Both the position numbers and the translations under genes were made by a program. Positions 17,475 through 28,207 of a DNA stretch of 64,000 bases are shown here, one piece after another. Source of the stretch: Pectobacterium punjabense (GTDB lineage: Bacteria; Pseudomonadota; Gammaproteobacteria; Enterobacterales; Enterobacteriaceae); NCBI RefSeq assembly GCF_012427845.1, contig NZ_CP038498.1:1488001-1552000 (forward strand). Reading direction: 5' to 3'. The notes beneath the pieces are model-generated. The model was not told the origin of the DNA and made no database searches. It saw only the letters and a program-made list of their open reading frames with translations. Position 1 is the stretch's first letter; each line of letters begins with the position of its first letter.

Positions 17475-18953
17475 ATGACCACGCCTGTCGTTACACATGT
17501 TGTCTGGCTGCGCAATGATCTGCGCGTTACCGATAATCTGGCGCTGTATGCGGCCTGTAAGAATCCGAATGCGACCGTGCTGGCGGTATTCATCGCGACG
17601 CCTGCGCAGTGGAAGCAGCATGATATGGCACCGCGTCAGGCGGCTTTTCTGCTAGAGAACCTGACGTTGGTACAGCATGCGCTAGCCGAGAAAGGCATCC
17701 CGTTGCATTACCACGAATGTGCTGATTTTGCGGCGTCGGTTGATTGGCTAGTGCAGTTTTGTGCGCAGCAGCAGGCCTCCGATCTTTTTTACAATTATCA
17801 GTATGAAATCAACGAGCGCCTGCGTGATAAGCAGGTGAAAGCGAGACTGGCGGAGAGCGTGGTTTGCCATGGCTACCATGACAGCCTGTTGCTGCCGCCG
17901 GGAAGCGTGCTGACGGGCAATGGTGAGATGTATAAAGTATTTACGCCATTTCGTCAGGCTTTTATCAAACGCTTGCTGGAGGCGGATACCACGTGTGTAC
18001 CGGCACCGGATGTTCGCGGTGAACCGATCAATCACACGGTGGCACTGGTGCCGTTCAGCTATCCACAGTGTGAGGTGGATAACGATGATTTCCCCTGTGG
18101 CGAACGTGCTGCTTTGCAACAATTACGCCGTTTTTGCCGAGAGCAGGTACAGGATTACGACCAACAGCGGGATTTCCCCGCGCAGCCAGGCACCAGTAAA
18201 CTGTCGCCGTATCTGGCACTTGGAATGGTATCGCCGCGCCAATGTTTTAACCGCCTGCGCACTGAGTGCCCAGAGATGCTGGAACGGCGTGAAGGCGGAG
18301 CATTTACCTGGTTTAACGAGCTGGTCTGGCGTGAATTTTACCGTCACCTGATCGTCTCCTGGCCGCAGTTGTGTAAACACCGTCCATTTACTGCGTGGAC
18401 GCAGTGGGTGAAATGGCGGGAATCGCCGGAGGATTTAGCGGCCTGGCAACAGGGGAAAACCGGCTATCCGATTGTAGACGCCGCGATGCGTCAACTGAAT
18501 GAAACGGGGTGGATGCATAATCGACTGCGTATGATCTGCGCCAGTTTTCTCGTCAAAGATTTACTGATCGATTGGCGTGAAGGCGAGCGCTACTTTATGT
18601 CGCAACTGCTGGATGGCGATCTGGCGGCGAATAACGGCGGCTGGCAGTGGGCTGCTTCGACTGGCACCGATGCGGCACCTTATTTTCGTATTTTTAATCC
18701 GACAACGCAGGGCGAGCGTTTTGATCCCGACGGTCGGTTTATTCGTCACTGGCTACCTGAATTGGCCGCCGTGCCGGATAAAGACATTCATCAGCCCCAT
18801 CGCTGGGCCGACAAACAACATTTTAAGCTGAGCTATCCGCTGCCCATCGTCGACCACAAAACCGCCCGTCAGGATACGTTGGCGGCATTTGAAGCGGCAA
18901 AAAATACCGGTATGGCGAATAACGATCGAGAAGAGAAGAGTAAGTATGCGTAA
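17475..18953 (+). CDS. phrB: Deoxyribodipyrimidine photolyase (CPD photolyase)
   Basis: A light-driven repair enzyme that splits cyclobutane pyrimidine dimers using FADH- and an antenna pigment. It has 492 residues (E. coli 472). The N-terminal antenna domain starts at VVWLRNDLRVTDNLALYAAC. The FAD-binding helical domain contains QPGTSKLSPYLALGM, FNELVWREFYRH, GYPIVDAAMRQLNETGWMHN, RMICASFLVKDLLIDWREGE and NNGGWQWAASTGTDAAPYFR. The last motif includes the tryptophans of the electron-transfer chain. GAGGAG precedes the ATG. The gene end overlaps the ybgI start by 8 bases, so they are probably cotranscribed. Confidence 0.96.
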   Translation: MTTPVVTHVVWLRNDLRVTDNLALYAACKNPNATVLAVFIATPAQWKQHDMAPRQAAFLLENLTLVQHALAEKGIPLHYHECADFAASVDWLVQFCAQQQASDLFYNYQYEINERLRDKQVKARLAESVVCHGYHDSLLLPPGSVLTGNGEMYKVFTPFRQAFIKRLLEADTTCVPAPDVRGEPINHTVALVPFSYPQCEVDNDDFPCGERAALQQLRRFCREQVQDYDQQRDFPAQPGTSKLSPYLALGMVSPRQCFNRLRTECPEMLERREGGAFTWFNELVWREFYRHLIVSWPQLCKHRPFTAWTQWVKWRESPEDLAAWQQGKTGYPIVDAAMRQLNETGWMHNRLRMICASFLVKDLLIDWREGERYFMSQLLDGDLAANNGGWQWAASTGTDAAPYFRIFNPTTQGERFDPDGRFIRHWLPELAAVPDKDIHQPHRWADKQHFKLSYPLPIVDHKTARQDTLAAFEAAKNTGMANNDREEKSKYA

Positions 18954-19689
18954 TACGGAATTGGAAAGGGTCATTAACGAGAAGCTGAGTACCGCGGCGT
19001 TTCAGGATTACGCGCCTAATGGTTTACAGGTTGAGGGACGTGCTGAAGTCAAACGCATTGTGACGGGCGTAACGGCCTCACAGGCGCTGTTGGATGCGGC
19101 GGTAGAAAAGCAGGCCGATGCGATTCTTGTTCACCACGGCTATTTTTGGAAAAACGAACCGCAAATAGTCTGTGGCATGAAGCGTAACCGACTGAAAACG
19201 CTGCTGCTCAATGATATTAACCTATACGGCTATCATCTGCCGCTGGATGCACACCCGGAATTGGGGAATAACGCACAGTTGGCTGCGCTGCTTGAGATTC
19301 AGGTACAGGGCATGATCGAACCGCTGGTGCCGTATGGCGAGCTGGTGCAGCCCATGACAGCAGAAGCATTTTGCCGTCGCGTAGAAAAACGGCTGGGGCG
19401 CACCGTGCTGCATTGTGGGGATAATGCACCGCAACAGATACAGCGTGTGGCCTGGTGTACCGGTGGCGGCCAAGGGTTTATTGAACAAGCGGCCCGGTTC
19501 GGCGTTGATGCCTTTATTACTGGTGAAGTGTCTGAGCAAACCATCCATATTGCTCGCGAGATGGGGCTGCACTTCTTCGCTGCCGGACACCACGCTACCG
19601 AGCGCGGCGGCATTCGTGCGTTGGGCGAATGGTTGGCGACGCAACATGGTTTTGATGTGACATTTATTGATATTCCTAACCCGGCCTGA
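18946..19689 (+). CDS. ybgI: YbgI, NIF3/DUF34-family metal-binding protein
   Basis: 247 residues, the same length as E. coli YbgI, which forms a toroidal hexamer with a dinuclear metal site. The family has been called GTP cyclohydrolase 1 type 2 homolog, but its reaction is not firmly known. Metal ligands are visible in ILVHHGYFW (two His), in the HLPLDAHPELGNN region and in FFAAGHHATERGG near the end. The ATG at 18946 lies inside the last codons of phrB. The longer open frame starting at 18889 would only extend into phrB. Confidence 0.92.
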   Translation: MRNTELERVINEKLSTAAFQDYAPNGLQVEGRAEVKRIVTGVTASQALLDAAVEKQADAILVHHGYFWKNEPQIVCGMKRNRLKTLLLNDINLYGYHLPLDAHPELGNNAQLAALLEIQVQGMIEPLVPYGELVQPMTAEAFCRRVEKRLGRTVLHCGDNAPQQIQRVAWCTGGGQGFIEQAARFGVDAFITGEVSEQTIHIAREMGLHFFAAGHHATERGGIRALGEWLATQHGFDVTFIDIPNPA

Positions 19690-19845
19690 TGGGCTGAAAA
19701 TATCGGTATCGCACAGGAATGATGGCGTATTTTTGATGTTGGCATCGTTGTTGCTTCGCTATTGAGAAGAAAATAGTTCGGTAAGCAGCGCTAATCATTT
19801 AGCCATGTTCACCATGATGGATAAAACGTGATTCAGGAGGAAAGA

Positions 19846-20502
19846 TTGCAACGAGCACGGTGTTATCTTCTGGGCGAGAGGGCTGTTGTTCTGGAACTGG
19901 AACCGCCCATGTCTCTGGAGAGCCAGCAGCGAATATGGGGGCTTGCCGAGCGCTTGAATCACCATGAAGAGGTGCTGGAAGCGATTCCGGGCATGAACAA
20001 TTTGACGGTGCTGCTGGCACATCCGCAACAGATGGCGCTGGATGCGATTGAGCGTTTACAGCGCTGGTGGGAGGAGAGTGAGTCGCTAGTGTTTGACCCG
20101 CGCGACATCGACATTCCCGTTGTTTATGGTGGAGAAGCGGGGCCGGATCTGACAGAGGTTGCCGCTTACAGTGGCCTGTCGGCGAGCCAGGTTGTGGAAG
20201 CGCATGCGGCTGCACAGTACGTGGTCTACTTTTTGGGCTTCCAGCCGGGCTTTGCCTACCTCGGTGGGTTAAATGAGAAACTGCATATGCCGCGTCGCGC
20301 CGAGCCGCGCCTGAGTGTGCCCGCAGGATCGGTCGGGATTGGCGGTGCGCAAACGGGGATTTATCCGCTGGCGACACCGGGTGGTTGGCAATTAATTGGC
20401 CGCACCTCATTGAAGCTGTTCAACCCGCAAACGATGCCGCCAACGCTGTTGCGCCCTGGGGATAACGTCCGGTTTCTGCCACAGAAGGAGGGCGTATGCT
20501 GA
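19846..20502 (+). CDS. pxpB: 5-oxoprolinase subunit B (PxpB)
   Basis: One of three subunits of the bacterial ATP-dependent 5-oxoprolinase, which opens 5-oxoproline (pyroglutamate) to glutamate. With a TTG start at 19846 it has 218 residues, as in E. coli, and begins [26 protein letters not shown] ends 5 bases before that TTG, better placed than for the in-frame GTG at 19828. Conserved family segments include [55 protein letters not shown] and [11 protein letters not shown]. The last codons overlap pxpC by 7 bases. Confidence 0.94.
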   Translation: MQRARCYLLGERAVVLELEPPMSLESQQRIWGLAERLNHHEEVLEAIPGMNNLTVLLAHPQQMALDAIERLQRWWEESESLVFDPRDIDIPVVYGGEAGPDLTEVAAYSGLSASQVVEAHAAAQYVVYFLGFQPGFAYLGGLNEKLHMPRRAEPRLSVPAGSVGIGGAQTGIYPLATPGGWQLIGRTSLKLFNPQTMPPTLLRPGDNVRFLPQKEGVC

Positions 20503-21440
20503 AAGTTATCCATGCCGGATTGCATACGTCAGTGCAAGACGGCGGTCGCGTCGGTTTTCGTCGTTTGGGCATCAGCCAGTCAGGTGCGCTCGATCTGCCT
20601 GCTCTGCAAATGGCTAACCTGCTGGTGGGCAACGCGGAGAATGCGGCCGCGCTGGAAATTACGCTGGGCAAGTTTACCGCAACATTCACCACCGCCTGCT
20701 GGGTGGCGCTGACCGGTGCGGATTGCCATGCTGACCTCGATGGCAAGCCGCTCTGGACAGGCTGGCGCTTCGCCGTGAAGCCGGGGCAAACGTTGAAAAT
20801 GCGCCTGCCGCGTAATGGAATGCGCAGCTATCTGGCTCTGTCTGGTGGTGTTGATGTGCCGGAGGCACTGGGTTCGCGCAGTACCGATTTGAAAGCCGGT
20901 TTTGGGGGCTTTGACGGACGTTTATTAAGGGATGGCGATGCGCTTCCGCTGGGAACGCCGATGCGTGAATTGACGCGAGAAGTGGGTATTAAGCAGTTGT
21001 TATTCAGCAACCGTGTACGGGCATTACCGGGGCCTGAATATCAGGAGTTCAGCGAAGAGATGCAGGAGTTGTTCTGGCGCACCTCCTGGCAGTTGAGCCC
21101 GCAAAGTAACCGCATGGGGTATCGTTTGGTGGGGGCTGAGCTACAGCGCACTACGTCATCAGGTAATAAACCGCGCGAGCTACCTTCACATGGGTTGCTG
21201 CCGGGCGTCGTGCAGGTTCCCCACAATGGTCATCCTATTGTCCTGCTGGCGGATGCGCAGACCACCGGCGGTTACCCGCGTATTGCGAGTGTGATTGAAG
21301 CGGATTTATTCCATTTGGCGCAAATCCGGCTCGGTGAACCGATACATTTTATTCACTGTACGCCCGCTCAGGCGCAAAAAGCCGCAGAAGAACAGCGGCG
21401 TTACCTCGAACAATTGGCGTGGAGGCTGCATGATTATTGA
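20496..21440 (+). CDS. pxpC: 5-oxoprolinase subunit C (PxpC)
   Basis: The partner of PxpB (biotin-dependent carboxyltransferase-like fold, KipA family). It has 314 residues. Conserved segments are [94 protein letters not shown] and [14 protein letters not shown]. Start and stop overlap with pxpB and pxpA indicate a coupled operon. Confidence 0.95.
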   Translation: MLKVIHAGLHTSVQDGGRVGFRRLGISQSGALDLPALQMANLLVGNAENAAALEITLGKFTATFTTACWVALTGADCHADLDGKPLWTGWRFAVKPGQTLKMRLPRNGMRSYLALSGGVDVPEALGSRSTDLKAGFGGFDGRLLRDGDALPLGTPMRELTREVGIKQLLFSNRVRALPGPEYQEFSEEMQELFWRTSWQLSPQSNRMGYRLVGAELQRTTSSGNKPRELPSHGLLPGVVQVPHNGHPIVLLADAQTTGGYPRIASVIEADLFHLAQIRLGEPIHFIHCTPAQAQKAAEEQRRYLEQLAWRLHDY

Positions 21441-22167
21441 TCTAAATGCTGATTTGGGCGAGGGCGGTGAGAACGATGAAGCGCTACTGAAGTTGGTGAC
21501 ATCGGCCAATATTGCCTGTGGATTTCACGCCGGTGATGCACAGACCATGCGCCAGTCAGTACGCTGGGGGATGGGCTATGGGGTCGCGCTTGGCGCTCAC
21601 CCAAGTTTTCTCGATCGTGAAAATTTTGGTCGCAAGGCGATGAATGTACCCGCAGAAATTGTCTTTGCGCAGATGGTCTATCAGCTTGGTGCGCTCAGCG
21701 CGATCGTTGCTGCTGAAGGGGGAATGCTGTCGCACGTAAAGCCTCACGGTATGCTTTACAATCAGGCTGCCAGCCAGCCAGGGCTAGCTGATGCGGTAGC
21801 CAAGGCGGTGAAGGTCGTCAATCCGGCATTGCGTTTGGTTGGGCTGGCGGGAAGTGAGCTAATCCGCGCTGGAAAACGACTGGGGCTAGAAACGCGTCAG
21901 GAAGTGTTCGCCGATCGCTGCTATCTGCCAGACGGGGCGCTGGTGCCACGTACTCAGGCTGGGGCATTGATTAACAGCGATGAACTGGCGCTGGCGCAGA
22001 CGTTGGAAATGATTCAACGCCAGCGGGTGAGGGCGATCGACGGTTCCTGGGTGAATGTACAAGCCGATACCGTATGTATTCACGGCGATGGGCAGCATGC
22101 GCTGTTGTTTGCTCGCAAATTGCGACACTGTTTTAGCCAGCATCAGATAGCGGTTTCTGCCGCGTAA
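21430..22167 (+). CDS. pxpA: 5-oxoprolinase subunit A (PxpA, LamB/YcsF family)
   Basis: The LamB/YcsF-family subunit of 5-oxoprolinase. It has 245 residues from the ATG at 21430 ([12 protein letters not shown]), preceded by GGAGG. The open frame continues upstream to 21295 but only inside pxpC. Family signatures: [75 protein letters not shown] and [11 protein letters not shown]. It is followed 29 bases later by pcp, whose product releases the substrate of this enzyme. Confidence 0.95.
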   Translation: MIIDLNADLGEGGENDEALLKLVTSANIACGFHAGDAQTMRQSVRWGMGYGVALGAHPSFLDRENFGRKAMNVPAEIVFAQMVYQLGALSAIVAAEGGMLSHVKPHGMLYNQAASQPGLADAVAKAVKVVNPALRLVGLAGSELIRAGKRLGLETRQEVFADRCYLPDGALVPRTQAGALINSDELALAQTLEMIQRQRVRAIDGSWVNVQADTVCIHGDGQHALLFARKLRHCFSQHQIAVSAA

Positions 22168-22196
22168 TCATTATTTTTGTATGACAGGGATAACAG

Positions 22197-22844
22197 ATGA
22201 AAACCGTTTTAATTACGGCGTTTGAACCTTTTGGGGGGGAAGCGATTAACCCTTCCTGGGAAGCGGTAAAAGTCCTTCATCAGCGGGAGGTCGGCGGTGC
22301 ACGCGTGGTGGCTTGCCGTTTATCTTGCGCCTTCGACCTGTCACTGGAACAACTTTACCGTGCGATGACTGAATGGCAGCCGGAAGTGGTGATCGCGGTG
22401 GGACAGGCAGGCGGCCGTGCCGATATTACCGTCGAACGTGTGGCGATCAACATTAATGATGCTCGAATTCCTGATAACCGAGGCAACCAGCCGATTGATA
22501 CGCCCGTGGTAAAAAACGGGCCAGCGGCGTATTTCTCGACGCTGCCGGTGAAAGCGCTGGTACAGGCATTACGCGTGGCGGGTATTCCCGCGGCAATATC
22601 GCAAACTGCGGGGACGTTTGTCTGCAATCACGTGATGTACGGGCTCTTACACCACCTCCATCAGCAGGGAGATGTGGTACGGGGTGGTTTTGTGCATATT
22701 CCCTATTCGCCGGAACAGGCCGCACAACATCCCGGTGAGCCGAGCATGCCTACGTCGCTAGTCACAACGGCGCTGGAAGTGATGATCAAGCAGTCGCTGA
22801 TGCAGCAGGGTGATGTGGTACTAACTGGTGGTTCATTACATTAG
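22197..22844 (+). CDS. pcp: Pyrrolidone-carboxylate peptidase (pyroglutamyl peptidase I)
   Basis: A cytosolic cysteine peptidase (family C15) that removes N-terminal pyroglutamate from peptides. It has 215 residues. The catalytic triad is in place: Glu80 in [20 protein letters not shown], Cys143 in [13 protein letters not shown], His167 in [10 protein letters not shown]. The start of the family, [15 protein letters not shown], is also clear. E. coli K-12 has no pcp at this position. Here it sits right after pxpBCA, so free pyroglutamate could be passed straight to 5-oxoprolinase and recovered as glutamate. The 29-base spacing suggests cotranscription. Confidence 0.95.
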   Translation: MKTVLITAFEPFGGEAINPSWEAVKVLHQREVGGARVVACRLSCAFDLSLEQLYRAMTEWQPEVVIAVGQAGGRADITVERVAININDARIPDNRGNQPIDTPVVKNGPAAYFSTLPVKALVQALRVAGIPAAISQTAGTFVCNHVMYGLLHHLHQQGDVVRGGFVHIPYSPEQAAQHPGEPSMPTSLVTTALEVMIKQSLMQQGDVVLTGGSLH

Positions 22845-22893
22845 TCTGGTGAATTGCTCTGTCGCAGAGCGTTTGATTTTCAGGGAGTAAAGT

Positions 22894-23685
22894 ATGCCGG
22901 AAGGACCGGAAATTCGCCGGGCGGCCGATAAGCTAGTTGAGGCAGTGGTGGGGAAAACGCTGATGCGTGTCTGGTTTGCGTTTCCAGAACTGAAGCCGTA
23001 CGAAACACAATTGGTTGGGCAGCAGGTCAGGCAGATCGAAACGCGGGGGAAGGCGCTGTTGACCTATTTTAGCAACGATCGGGTGCTGTATAGCCACAAT
23101 CAGCTTTATGGCGTTTGGCGAGTGGTGAATGCGGGGGAGTCGCCGGAAACAAAACGAGATTTGCGCATCCGGCTGGAAACGCAGGATCGCGCTATTCTGC
23201 TTTACAGTGCATCCGATATTGAAATGCTGACGCCGGAGACGCTCTCGACGCATCCTTTCCTGCAACGTATTGGCCCGGATGTGTTGGATCTGTCGCTGAC
23301 GCCGGAACAGGTCTGTGAGCGTTTGTTGCTACCGCGTTTTCGTCGTCGCCAGTTCAGTGGGCTGTTGTTGGATCAGGCTTTTCTCGCGGGGTTGGGAAAT
23401 TATCTGCGCGTTGAGATTCTCTGGCAGGCCCGACTGGCACCTCAACATACGGCGTCGCAGTTGAATGAAGAACAGTTGCAGATACTGAGTCGAGCGCTGC
23501 TAGATATTCCCCGGCTGTCCTACAACACGCGCGGCACCGTTGATGAAAACCACCATCATGGTGCAATTTTCTCGTTCAAGGTTTTCCATCGTGAAGGGGA
23601 AAGCTGTGAGCGCTGCGGTGGAACCATTGAAAGAACGATGCTGTCATCGCGCCCGTTTTATTGGTGCCCGCACTGTCAGAGCTAG
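22894..23685 (+). CDS. nei: Endonuclease VIII (Nei), oxidised-pyrimidine DNA glycosylase
   Basis: A base-excision repair enzyme with glycosylase and AP-lyase activity. It has 263 residues (same as E. coli). The start [13 protein letters not shown] gives the catalytic Pro2 (after Met removal) and Glu3. The helix-two-turn-helix region contains [14 protein letters not shown]. The C-terminal zinc finger [20 protein letters not shown] ends in CPHCQS. GGGAG precedes the ATG. It converges on gltA, with a shared terminator between them. Confidence 0.96.
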   Translation: MPEGPEIRRAADKLVEAVVGKTLMRVWFAFPELKPYETQLVGQQVRQIETRGKALLTYFSNDRVLYSHNQLYGVWRVVNAGESPETKRDLRIRLETQDRAILLYSASDIEMLTPETLSTHPFLQRIGPDVLDLSLTPEQVCERLLLPRFRRRQFSGLLLDQAFLAGLGNYLRVEILWQARLAPQHTASQLNEEQLQILSRALLDIPRLSYNTRGTVDENHHHGAIFSFKVFHREGESCERCGGTIERTMLSSRPFYWCPHCQS

Positions 23686-23718
23686 TAGAAGTAAGAGAAA
23701 TTCGGTTCTGAAACAACA

Positions 23719-23739
23719 AAGGCCGGATAGCCCGGCCTT
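23719..23739. terminator. Bidirectional terminator between nei and gltA
   Basis: AAGGCCGG, a five-base loop, then CCGGCCTT, with A-rich sequence on the left (AACAACAAA) and TTATTG on the right. The symmetrical stem lies 33 bases after nei and 19 bases after the gltA stop on the other strand. Confidence 0.75.
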
Positions 23740-23758
23740 ATTGCACATGCTGAATAGA

Positions 23759-25045
23759 TTAATCGTATTTCAGGTTGGACGAGAAGTCACGTTTGTCGTA
23801 GCCGGTGTACAACTGACGTGGACGGGCAATTTTGATGCCGTCGTCGTGCATTTCGTTCCAGTGCGCAATCCAGCCTACAGTACGCGCCATCGCGAAGATA
23901 ACGGTAAACATGGAAGACGGAATACCCATCGCTTTCAAGATGATACCGGAGTAGAAGTCCACGTTCGGGTACAGTTTCTTCTCAATGAAGTACGGGTCGT
24001 TTAGCGCGATGTTTTCCAGTTCCATCGCCACTTCCAGCAGATCGTCTTTTCTGCCCAATTCTTTCAGCACTTCATGGCAGGTTTCACGCATGACGGTGGC
24101 GCGCGGATCGTGGTTTTTGTACACACGGTGACCGAAGCCCATTAGTCGGAAGGAGTCGTTCTTATCTTTTGCACGTTCGATAAACGCCGGGATGTGTTCC
24201 ACACTGCTGATTTCCTCCAGCATACGCAGACAGGCTTCGTTCGCGCCGCCGTGTGCAGGTCCCCACAGCGAGGCGATCCCCGCGGCGATACAGGCAAATG
24301 GGTTTGCACCGGACGAACCCGCCGTACGCACGGTCGAGGTTGAAGCGTTTTGTTCGTGATCGGCATGCAGGATAAGAATGCGATCCATAGCGCGTTCCAG
24401 CACCGGGTTCACAACATATTCTTCACAAGGGGTGGAGAACATCATGTGCAGGAAATTACCCGCGTAGGACAGGTTGTTTTTCGGATAAACAAACGGCTGA
24501 CCCAGGGAATATTTATAGCACATCGCAGCGACGGTCGGCATTTTCGACAGCAGGCGATAGGCCGCGATTTCGCGGTGACGCTCGATATTAATGTCGAGAG
24601 AATCGTGGTAAAACGCCGCCAGTGCGCCGGTGACACCGCATAAAACGGCCATTGGATGTGAATCACGACGGAAACCGTGGAACAGACGGGTAATCTGCTC
24701 ATGGATCATGGTGTGACGCGTTACCGTTGTCTTGAAAGTCTCATATTGTTCGACCGTTGGGACCTCACCGAACAACAGGATATAACAAACTTCAAGATAA
24801 TTAGATTTTTCAGCCAGTTGGGCAATCGGGAAGCCACGGTGGAGCAGGATGCCTTCGTCGCCGTCGATATAGGTAATTTTTGATTCGCAAGATGCGGTAG
24901 AGGTAAAGCCTGGGTCAAATGTGAAGTAACCTTTGGAACCGAGGGGACGAATATCAATCTCATCATATCCTAGCGTACCAGATAGGACATTTAGCTCAAT
25001 CGGTTCTTTACCTTCTAGGGTAAGTGTTGCTTTTTTATCAGCCAT
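23759..25045 (-). CDS. gltA: Citrate synthase (type II, hexameric)
   Basis: Condenses oxaloacetate and acetyl-CoA to citrate, the entry step of the TCA cycle. It has 428 residues (E. coli 427). [20 protein letters not shown] is the small N-terminal domain of the NADH-inhibited Gram-negative type. Catalytic regions: [45 protein letters not shown] (substrate histidines) and PNVDFYSGI (catalytic Asp). It diverges from sdhCDAB with 649 bases between them, the same layout as in E. coli. Confidence 0.98.
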   Translation of the reverse strand: MADKKATLTLEGKEPIELNVLSGTLGYDEIDIRPLGSKGYFTFDPGFTSTASCESKITYIDGDEGILLHRGFPIAQLAEKSNYLEVCYILLFGEVPTVEQYETFKTTVTRHTMIHEQITRLFHGFRRDSHPMAVLCGVTGALAAFYHDSLDINIERHREIAAYRLLSKMPTVAAMCYKYSLGQPFVYPKNNLSYAGNFLHMMFSTPCEEYVVNPVLERAMDRILILHADHEQNASTSTVRTAGSSGANPFACIAAGIASLWGPAHGGANEACLRMLEEISSVEHIPAFIERAKDKNDSFRLMGFGHRVYKNHDPRATVMRETCHEVLKELGRKDDLLEVAMELENIALNDPYFIEKKLYPNVDFYSGIILKAMGIPSSMFTVIFAMARTVGWIAHWNEMHDDGIKIARPRQLYTGYDKRDFSSNLKYD

Positions 25046-25432
25046 TTACAGTCTCCTTAGCGCTTTAATTTTAAAAATTCTCACTGAAGAAATACCGTCA
25101 TGCCTGTGCACCGGACGAGTAATGGCCGGTGAAACTCTGTCGTGACACAGTCGTCAAATAGGATACAGAGTAAGGCGGGTAGCCGCATTCAGGATGAAAA
25201 ATTCGTTCTCCAGGCGATTAACAATTATCAGATAATTAATCACGTTCTGAATAGATTGTAGCCATTACCTATGACTTTTACGTGGACTCTCTTCACTGTT
25301 ACATAAGTTACGCCAGTGTGGAAGTGTCCCGCCGAGCTTTAACACATCATAAGAAATTCAATCCCCTAGTTGTAATTGAAATGTTGAAGTTTTGTCAAAT
25401 CAGATAATTAATTTTATATAAATTGTGAAGTT

Positions 25433-25448
25433 CGTGATCTAAATCACT
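25433..25448 (+). promoter_or_regulatory. CRP-like site for the sdh operon
   Basis: CGTGATCTAAATCACT has the form (T)GTGA-N6-TCAC(A), with 8 of the 10 core bases. Its centre is about 80 bases upstream of the predicted sdhC transcription start, close to where CRP activates E. coli sdhC. Confidence 0.6.
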
Positions 25449-25485
25449 GTTCGGGGCAAATGTCACCAAACAGTTTGTATGGGAA

Positions 25486-25514
25486 TTGTAATAGGAATGT
25501 GAAGGACCTATACT
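25486..25514 (+). promoter_or_regulatory. sdhC promoter (sigma-70)
   Basis: TTGTAA at 25486-25491, 17 bases, then TATACT at 25509-25514. The -10 region and following bases (CCTATACT, then GGTCTCCGGAA) resemble the mapped E. coli sdhC promoter as I recall it. The transcript would start near 25521. Confidence 0.75.
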
Positions 25515-25694
25515 CCCGCCAGGTCTCCGGAATCACCCTGCAGTAGGAGCACCCAGTATGAAAGGATCATGCGCTGTTTAGACACCGGAATGTCGATGTT
25601 TGAGCGCGTATCGTAAACCCACTCTCAGGGCTGTAACTTTCATGCTGTCTGACCTCACATCAGGCCCGGAGGAAGAAACAATAATAAAAGCTGT

Positions 25695-26084
25695 GTGGGC
25701 AAATCTGTGAAAAAACAAAGACCTGTCAATCTGGAATTGCAGACGATCCAGTTTCCCGTTACTGCGATAGCATCTATTCTTCACCGCGTCTCCGGCGTTA
25801 TCACCTTTGTCGCTGTCGGTATTTTACTGTGGCTGTTAGGCACTTCTCTTTCTTCAGAGGAAGGGTTCCTGCGTGCTGCGGAAATTATGGATAGCTTCAT
25901 CGTCAAATTTATCGTTTGGGGCATCCTCGTCGCGCTGGCTTATCACATTGTTGGTGGGATACGTCACCTGTTGATGGATTTTGGCTATATAGAAGAAGAC
26001 CTTGCCGCAGGTAAGCGTTCTGCAAATATCTCCTTTATTATTACTGTCGTGCTTTCAATTCTGGCTGGAGTCCTCGTATGGTAA
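25695..26084 (+). CDS. sdhC: Succinate dehydrogenase cytochrome b556 subunit
   Basis: A membrane anchor of complex II that helps bind heme b and ubiquinone. It has 129 residues with a GTG start at 25695, giving the same length as E. coli ([20 protein letters not shown]). Three membrane segments lie at about 30-50, 65-88 and 106-128. SILHRVSG is the conserved quinone-site motif, and His in [11 protein letters not shown] is the expected heme ligand. A second GTG at 25707 is possible. GGAGGA lies 20 bases upstream, rather far, so the exact start is not certain. The stop overlaps sdhD. Confidence 0.95.
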   Translation: MGKSVKKQRPVNLELQTIQFPVTAIASILHRVSGVITFVAVGILLWLLGTSLSSEEGFLRAAEIMDSFIVKFIVWGILVALAYHIVGGIRHLLMDFGYIEEDLAAGKRSANISFIITVVLSILAGVLVW

Positions 26085-26425
26085 GCAATGCTTCTGCGTT
26101 AGGACGCAATGGCGTACACGATTGGTTACTGATTCGCGCTTCCGCCATCGTCATTGTTCTGTATGTAATTTATCTTATTGGTTTTATTGCTACGGCTGGC
26201 GACATCACTTATGAAATCTGGCGTGGTTTCTTCGCGATGGCCCTCACCAAAGTATTCACACTGCTAACGTTATTTTCCATTCTGGTTCATGCCTGGATAG
26301 GGATGTGGCAAGTGCTGACCGACTACATTAAACCGCTGGCCTTACGCCTGACTTTACAGTTGGCAATTGTGGTAGCGCTGTTGGTGTACGTCATTTATGG
26401 AACTGTTGTGGTGTGGGGTGCGTGA
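26078..26425 (+). CDS. sdhD: Succinate dehydrogenase membrane anchor subunit SdhD
   Basis: The second membrane anchor of complex II. It has 115 residues (same as E. coli) with three membrane segments at about 15-38, 58-80 and 90-112. [20 protein letters not shown] starts the first. His in [19 protein letters not shown] is the family signature. It overlaps sdhC by 7 bases and its stop overlaps the sdhA start (TGATG). Confidence 0.96.
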   Translation: MVSNASALGRNGVHDWLLIRASAIVIVLYVIYLIGFIATAGDITYEIWRGFFAMALTKVFTLLTLFSILVHAWIGMWQVLTDYIKPLALRLTLQLAIVVALLVYVIYGTVVVWGA

Positions 26426-28191
26426 TGAATTTGCCAGTCAGAGAATTTGATGCAGTCGTTGTTGGCGCAGGTGGCGCAGGTATGCGCGCCGCGCTGCAAA
26501 TCTCCCAAATGGGCCTGTCCTGTGCCCTGTTATCTAAAGTGTTCCCAACCCGTTCTCATACCGTGTCCGCGCAGGGTGGTATTACCGTTGCGTTGGGTAA
26601 TACTCATGAGGATAACTGGGAATGGCACATGTATGACACCGTAAAAGGGTCAGATTACATTGGCGATCAGGACGCAATTGAATATATGTGTAAAACCGGC
26701 CCGGAAGCGATTCTGGAACTGGAACACATGGGGTTACCGTTCTCCCGTCTGGATGATGGCAGCATTTATCAGCGTCCGTTCGGTGGTCAATCCAAGAATT
26801 TTGGCGGCGAGCAGGCTGCACGTACCGCCGCAGCCGCTGACCGTACAGGCCATGCGCTGCTGCACACGCTGTATCAGCAGAACCTGAAAAATCACACCAC
26901 TATCTTCTCCGAGTGGTATGCCCTCGATCTGGTGAAAAATCAGGATGGCGCAGTTGTTGGCTGTACGGCGATCTGTATCGAAACCGGTGAAGTTGTCTAT
27001 TTCAAAGCGAAAGCAACTGTGCTGGCAACCGGTGGTGCGGGCCGTATCTATCAGTCCACCACCAATGCACACATTAATACTGGCGATGGCGTGGGCATGG
27101 CACTGCGTGCGGGCGTTCCGTTGCAAGACATGGAAATGTGGCAGTTCCACCCGACCGGTATTGCTGGTGCGGGTGTGCTGGTGACAGAAGGTTGCCGTGG
27201 CGAAGGCGGTTACCTGCTGAACAAGCATGGTGAACGTTTCATGGAACGTTATGCGCCAAACGCGAAAGATCTGGCTGGCCGTGACGTTGTTGCCCGTTCC
27301 ATCATGATCGAAATTCGTGAAGGCCGCGGCTGTGAAGGCCCGTGGGGACCACATGCCAAGCTGAAACTGGATCATCTGGGTAAAGATGTTTTGGAATCCC
27401 GTTTGCCGGGTATTCTGGAACTGTCCCGCACATTTGCTCACGTTGACCCGGTGAAAGAGCCGATTCCGGTTATCCCAACCTGCCACTACATGATGGGCGG
27501 TATTCCTACCAAAGTGAGCGGTCAGGCATTGACGGTGAATGAGAAAGGCGAAGATGTGGTGATTCCAGGGCTGTTTGCCGTGGGTGAAATTGCCTGCGTT
27601 TCGGTTCATGGTGCTAACCGTCTGGGCGGTAACTCGCTGCTCGATCTGGTGGTATTCGGCCGTTCGGCGGGTATTCACCTGCAAGAGTCGTTGAACGAGC
27701 AGGGCGAAAGCCGTGATGCCAGCGAATCCGATATTGAAGCCTCTCTCGACCGTCTGAACCGCTGGAACAATACCCGTTCTGGGGAAGATCCGGTTGAAAT
27801 CCGCAAAGCGCTGCAATCCTGTATGCAGAATAACTTCTCGGTCTTCCGCGAAGGCGATGCAATGGCTAAAGGGCTGGAAGAGCTGAAAGTGATCCGTGAG
27901 CGCCTGAAAAATGCGCGTCTGGATGACACCTCAAGTGAATTCAATACCCAGCGCATCGAGTGTCTGGAATTGGATAACCTGATGGAAACCGCGTATGCAA
28001 CGGCAGTTTCCGCTAACTTCCGTACCGAAAGCCGTGGTGCGCATAGCCGCTTTGACTACCCAGAGCGCGACGATGAAAACTGGCTGTGCCATTCGTTGTA
28101 TCTGCCGCAAACCGACAGCATGACGCGCCGTGAGGTGAACATGCAGCCTAAACTGCGTCCGGCGTTCCCGCCGAAAGTACGTACTTATTAA
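26425..28191 (+). CDS. sdhA: Succinate dehydrogenase flavoprotein subunit
   Basis: The catalytic subunit that oxidises succinate to fumarate with covalently bound FAD. It has 588 residues from the ATG at 26425 ([20 protein letters not shown]), exactly the E. coli length. The dinucleotide fold is at the N-terminus, the FAD-attachment histidine is in [10 protein letters not shown], and active-site residues are in [33 protein letters not shown] and [11 protein letters not shown]. The ATG overlaps the sdhD stop. Four upstream codons in frame (from 26413) lie within sdhD and are not used. Confidence 0.98.
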   Translation: MNLPVREFDAVVVGAGGAGMRAALQISQMGLSCALLSKVFPTRSHTVSAQGGITVALGNTHEDNWEWHMYDTVKGSDYIGDQDAIEYMCKTGPEAILELEHMGLPFSRLDDGSIYQRPFGGQSKNFGGEQAARTAAAADRTGHALLHTLYQQNLKNHTTIFSEWYALDLVKNQDGAVVGCTAICIETGEVVYFKAKATVLATGGAGRIYQSTTNAHINTGDGVGMALRAGVPLQDMEMWQFHPTGIAGAGVLVTEGCRGEGGYLLNKHGERFMERYAPNAKDLAGRDVVARSIMIEIREGRGCEGPWGPHAKLKLDHLGKDVLESRLPGILELSRTFAHVDPVKEPIPVIPTCHYMMGGIPTKVSGQALTVNEKGEDVVIPGLFAVGEIACVSVHGANRLGGNSLLDLVVFGRSAGIHLQESLNEQGESRDASESDIEASLDRLNRWNNTRSGEDPVEIRKALQSCMQNNFSVFREGDAMAKGLEELKVIRERLKNARLDDTSSEFNTQRIECLELDNLMETAYATAVSANFRTESRGAHSRFDYPERDDENWLCHSLYLPQTDSMTRREVNMQPKLRPAFPPKVRTY

Positions 28192-28207
28192 TTGCGGAGA
28201 TCAAACG

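Larger units (their letters stand above)
25046..25694. promoter_or_regulatory. Divergent gltA / sdhC control region
   Basis: 649 bases without a gene, AT-rich in the middle. It holds the sdhC promoter and a CRP-like site, listed separately. The 25509-25550 segment is close to the start-site region I recall upstream of E. coli sdhC. A 170-180-base sdhC leader follows. In E. coli the equivalent region is also bound by ArcA and its mRNA leader is a target of small RNAs. I could not confirm those sites by eye. Confidence 0.6.

Noticed and set aside
26734..27816. 360-codon open frame antisense to sdhA
   Set aside because: It lies wholly inside the conserved sdhA gene, has no ribosome binding site and a composition typical of a shadow frame.
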